From Pacificimonas sp036351775 (lineage in GTDB: Bacteria; Pseudomonadota; Alphaproteobacteria; Sphingomonadales; Sphingomonadaceae), in NCBI GenBank assembly GCA_036351775.1, contig JAZBPX010000066.1:94804-158803 (forward strand): a DNA stretch of 64,000 nucleotides, in the 5' to 3' direction. Position 1 is the stretch's first letter; each line of letters opens with the position of its first letter. Both the position numbers and the translations under genes were made by a program. This document shows positions 61,502 to 64,000 of this stretch, one piece after another. A model generated the notes under the pieces. It was not told the DNA's origin, did no database searches, and was given only the letters and a program-made list of their open reading frames with translations.

Positions 61502-62194
61502 CTAGTCGCGGCGGGTGCGGCGGCGCAGACCGATCGCCGCGAAGCCAAGTCCGAGAAGGCCGAGTGCAGCCGGTGCGGGTACCGGTTCCTGCTGCGCCGG
61601 CGTAAGGAACTGAAGCCGGTCGAGCCCGCCGGAGCTCGTAAGGGTGAAGCGGATGGTATCGCCAAGGTTGATCGCAACGGGCGCAAAGTTGACCGAACCC
61701 GTCTCACTGTTGTTCGTCATGCTGAGGGTGGCGATCAGGCTGTTATCCGGACCAAAAGCGTTGAACGTGGTGTCATCGATACCGGAAAAGCCGGTGAAGA
61801 AAACGGTGGACGGTCCGAGATCGTAGCGCAGCGTCAGCGAACCCCCGGACGCCTGGTCGTCGGGCCGGGCCGACCCGGGCTCCTGAATGATCAGGACCTT
61901 GCCCGCCACGCCGTTGGAGTCGGGGTTCGTGAGCGGAATAAGGTCGGTATCGCCGTTGCACGCGTGCACACCGGGATTGCCGCAATTGGTGTCGAAGCCA
62001 ATGGGACCGTCGCCGCCCGTTGCAAACAGGCTGAACGTCAGCGGGCCCGCCGTCGTGGTCGACGCAAGGCTGGTCGTGGGCAGATCCTCAAACTCGACAT
62101 AGACAATGCCGGCGGCAGCCGGGGCGGCGGACAGCGTGAATGCGGCGGCAAGGGCAGCGGTCTTGAACGAAGCGAACTTAAACGAAGCGAACAT
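61502..62194 (-). CDS. PEP-CTERM sorting domain protein
   Basis: 230 residues. An N-terminal signal (FKTAALAAAFTLSAAPAAAG, cleavage about residue 30) and a C-terminal sorting tail, VPAPAALGLLGLGFAAIGLRRRTRRD (PxP-like motif, hydrophobic helix, Arg cluster), mark a PEP-CTERM protein processed by an exosortase in the inner membrane. The mature domain is beta-rich with a Cys pair (NCGNPGVHACNG) and resembles no family I can name. The start at 62194 (MFASFKF) is chosen for the signal; the frame extends 22 codons upstream. No exosortase is in the window. Confidence 0.82.
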   Translation of the reverse strand: MFASFKFASFKTAALAAAFTLSAAPAAAGIVYVEFEDLPTTSLASTTTAGPLTFSLFATGGDGPIGFDTNCGNPGVHACNGDTDLIPLTNPDSNGVAGKVLIIQEPGSARPDDQASGGSLTLRYDLGPSTVFFTGFSGIDDTTFNAFGPDNSLIATLSMTNNSETGSVNFAPVAINLGDTIRFTLTSSGGLDRLQFLTPAQQEPVPAPAALGLLGLGFAAIGLRRRTRRD

Positions 62195-62352
62195 GGAAAA
62201 CCTCAACAAACGGAATAATTGCCAACTGTCATGCAAGCTTCGTGCCAGATCAGGGGGCATAGGGGGCTGCCGCCTGAGTCACGAGTTGATTAACCCTGAA
62301 TTGAGCTGCTTTCCTGCCGCGGCTGTAAAGAATCCCGACAGCCTATGGTTCG

Positions 62353-63552
62353 TTATGAAACAAGCTCGAACAGCCCGGCTGCGCCCATGCCGCCCGCGGT
62401 ACACATGCTGACAATGACATAGCGCACGCCGCGGCGGCGGCCCTCCAGCAGCGCCGCGCCGGTCAGGCGGCTGCCGGACATGCCGAAGGGGTGGCCGACC
62501 GCGATGGCGCCGCCGTTGACGTTGAGCCTCTCCGCCGGGACGCCGAGATGATCGCGGCAGTAAAGGCACTGGCTGGCGAACGCCTCGTTAATCTCGAACA
62601 GGCCGATGTCGTCGATGGAGAGACCGGCGCGCTTCAGGAGCTTGGGGATGGCGAAGACGGGGCCGATGCCCATTTCTTCCGGCTTGCAGCCCGCCGTCTG
62701 GAAACCGCGGTAGATGCCGAGGATGTCGCGGCCCTCGGCCTCGGCGCGGGCGCGGTCCATGACGATCTGAGCGGCGGCGCCGTCGGAGAGCTGGCTGGCA
62801 TTGCCGGCGGTGACGTATTTGCCCTCCCGGATCACATCGCCGCCCGACCAGACGGGTTTGAGGTTCGAGAGGATTTCGGCGGTGGTGCCCTCGCGGATGC
62901 CCTCGTCGGCGGTGACTGTGACGGTTTCGCGGCCGGTCTCGCTGCCGTCCTTGGCGCGGAGAACTTTCTCGACGGTGATCGGCGCGATTTCCTCGCCGAG
63001 GCGGCCAGAATCGCGGGCGTCGGCGGCGCGCTGCTGGCTAATGGCGGCGAACTCGTCCTGGGCCTCGCGGCTGATGCCGTAACGGTCGGCGACGATCTCG
63101 GCGGTTTCGATCATGGCCATGTAAGCGCGCGGCTGTTCGGTGAGGACGCTGTCATTCTGATAGCGCGGCGCGTCCTTTGTCACGGTCCAGCTGATCGATT
63201 CCATGCCGCCCGCCACCGCGACGTCAATGTCGCCGGCCATGATCGAGCGGGCCGCGAGGGCCACGGTGTTGAGGCCGGAGCCGCATTTCCGATCGAGGGT
63301 GAAGGCCGGAACCTCGATGGGAAACCCGGCGGCGAAGACACACATCCGGCCGGCATTCCCGCCCTGCGTGCCCCACTGGTTGCCGACGCCCCAAAAGACG
63401 TCGTCGATCTCGGCAGCGTCGATACCGGCGCGCGCCACGGCGTGGTTCATGGCGTGCGCGCCGATGACGGTCGCCTCCGTATTGTTGAAGGCGCCGCGAT
63501 AGGCCTTGCCGATGCCGGTGCGGGCGGTGGAGACGATGGCGGCTTCACGCAT
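62353..63552 (-). CDS. Acetyl-CoA C-acyltransferase (thiolase)
   Basis: 399 residues. MREAAIVSTARTGIGKAYRGAFNN starts the family pattern; catalytic C90 lies in LDRKCGSGLNTVALA, NEAFASQCLY, the His in NGGAIAVGHPFGMSG and the second Cys in SMCTAGGMGAAGLFE. Loops fit a degradative-type thiolase (FadA/3-ketoacyl-CoA) as well as acetoacetyl-CoA thiolase; the paired hydroxyacyl-CoA dehydrogenase is not adjacent. The start at 63552 follows the family N-terminus. It lies downstream of the TonB receptor, across a terminator. Confidence 0.9.
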   Translation of the reverse strand: MREAAIVSTARTGIGKAYRGAFNNTEATVIGAHAMNHAVARAGIDAAEIDDVFWGVGNQWGTQGGNAGRMCVFAAGFPIEVPAFTLDRKCGSGLNTVALAARSIMAGDIDVAVAGGMESISWTVTKDAPRYQNDSVLTEQPRAYMAMIETAEIVADRYGISREAQDEFAAISQQRAADARDSGRLGEEIAPITVEKVLRAKDGSETGRETVTVTADEGIREGTTAEILSNLKPVWSGGDVIREGKYVTAGNASQLSDGAAAQIVMDRARAEAEGRDILGIYRGFQTAGCKPEEMGIGPVFAIPKLLKRAGLSIDDIGLFEINEAFASQCLYCRDHLGVPAERLNVNGGAIAVGHPFGMSGSRLTGAALLEGRRRGVRYVIVSMCTAGGMGAAGLFELVS

Positions 63553-63576
63553 GGGTCGATTCCTTGAAGGACATAA

Positions 63577-63603
63577 GAAAAGGGGCACCCCGAAGGGCGC
63601 CCC
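63577..63603 (-). terminator. Rho-independent terminator after the TonB-receptor gene
   Basis: On the minus strand GGGGCGCCC (63603-63595) pairs with GGGTGCCCC (63590-63582) around a TTCG loop, followed by TTTTC. It sits 30 bases past the receptor stop and 30 bases ahead of the thiolase start, so it separates their transcripts. Confidence 0.8.
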
Positions 63604-63633
63604 TAGTCTTAAGCATGATTGGTATTGGGTCCG

Positions 63634-64000
63634 CTAGAAGGTGACCTTCGCACCCAGCTGGAAATGACGGCCCAGCGCATCGCCCAGAAACGGGTTGTAG
63701 CTGAGCGGGATTTCCGCAAGCGGCGGATCCTCGTCGAAGATGTTCAGGACACCGCCGCGGAGCTGGATACCGAGATCCATGTTGAGCGGCAGGTCGTAGG
63801 TCACGACGAAATCCTGGCGAACGTAGCTGCCGCTGTCATCCGCGAACGGATTGGTGAGGCGAACCGCGGCGTCCTCCTCAACCCCCGATGTGTAGTTCAG
63901 CGTGTAGCGCGCGTTCAGTCCGCCGGTATTCACGTTGACATAGGCGTTGGCGCGAACCTCTGGCAGCGTATTGGGTGCGCGGTCGAGATTGGCAAAGCCG
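63634..64000 (-). CDS. TonB-dependent receptor, C-terminal fragment (partial)
   Basis: The frame is open to the right edge of the window, so only the last 122 or so residues are visible. The sequence NAYVNVNTGGLNARYTLNYTSGVEED ... SYVRQDFVVTYDLPLNMDLGIQLRGGVLNIFDEDPPLAEIPLSYNPFLGDALGRHFQLGAKVTF is the end of a TonB-receptor barrel: the NIFDEDPP box, the GRHF segment and a terminal Phe needed for barrel insertion. It imports a siderophore, vitamin or sugar polymer; the ligand cannot be told from this part. Confidence 0.85.
   Translation of the reverse strand, partial: GFANLDRAPNTLPEVRANAYVNVNTGGLNARYTLNYTSGVEEDAAVRLTNPFADDSGSYVRQDFVVTYDLPLNMDLGIQLRGGVLNIFDEDPPLAEIPLSYNPFLGDALGRHFQLGAKVTF

Overview
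The window is about 64 kb of GC-rich chromosome from an alphaproteobacterium. Three regulators of the CtrA cell-cycle network are present: CpdR (28.1 kb), the CtrA inhibitor SciP (34.0 kb) and GcrA (48.5 kb). The phosphate genes run phoR-pstC-pstA-pstB-phoU-phoB, as in Caulobacter. A PEP-CTERM protein, a TonB-dependent receptor, SapC, class I PhaC and short CCTGAAC-type palindromic repeats fit the Sphingomonadales or close relatives. The exact genus cannot be read from this sequence. Almost everything is core metabolism; no phage, insertion sequence, CRISPR array or rRNA was seen.

Layout. 0-13.8 kb: end of a large outer-membrane barrel protein, repeats, an SDR, Kbp (BON-LysM), a quinone oxidoreductase, OxyR, CysE, a DUF2794 protein, a second SDR, and the phosphate operon on the minus strand. 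13.9-16.8 kb: a compact cassette of a Tat-type secreted protein, a PqqD-like protein, an HPr-kinase-like kinase and a nucleotidyltransferase. This is the most unusual part of the window. 16.7-21.4 kb: gph, then glmU and glmS with a VapBC-type toxin-antitoxin pair between them. 21.5-31 kb: a single-domain response regulator, glutathione reductase, a YafY regulator/glyoxalase pair, an unknown secreted protein, class II DAHP synthase, tRNA-Glu, Pgl, tRNA-Val, CpdR, an N-formylglutamate amidohydrolase, cytochrome b561 and SapC. 31-45 kb: an M17 peptidase, MarR, an NlpC/P60 peptidase, SciP, MnmA, an EEP nuclease, PhzF, a CDF transporter, PdxH, a DnaJ-type co-chaperone, BrkB, FabI, an unknown protein, homoserine dehydrogenase and an aminotransferase. 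45-56 kb: PhaC, an M23 peptidase overlapping a bactofilin, GcrA, an ABC-2 permease, argD-argF-hslO, metZ and an SDR. 55.7-61 kb: a minus-strand efflux operon (adaptor, RND pump, and an MFS gene broken by one amber codon). 61.5-64 kb: a PEP-CTERM protein, a thiolase and the C-terminus of a TonB receptor.

Several genes look functionally linked: phosphate sensing and uptake (without PstS); UDP-GlcNAc supply (glmU, glmS); cell-cycle and envelope shape (GcrA next to M23/bactofilin, with a GcrA-type methylation site in front of the latter); arginine synthesis with Hsp33; and amino-acid synthesis (hom, alaC, metZ, cysE). A recurring oddity is that at least three genes (DUF2794, the PqqD-like gene and the VapC-like toxin) have homologous N-terminal coding sequence but no ATG, GTG or TTG to start it. 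Start sites, regulatory sites and the proposed cassette function are inferences from reading the sequence. No database search was possible.
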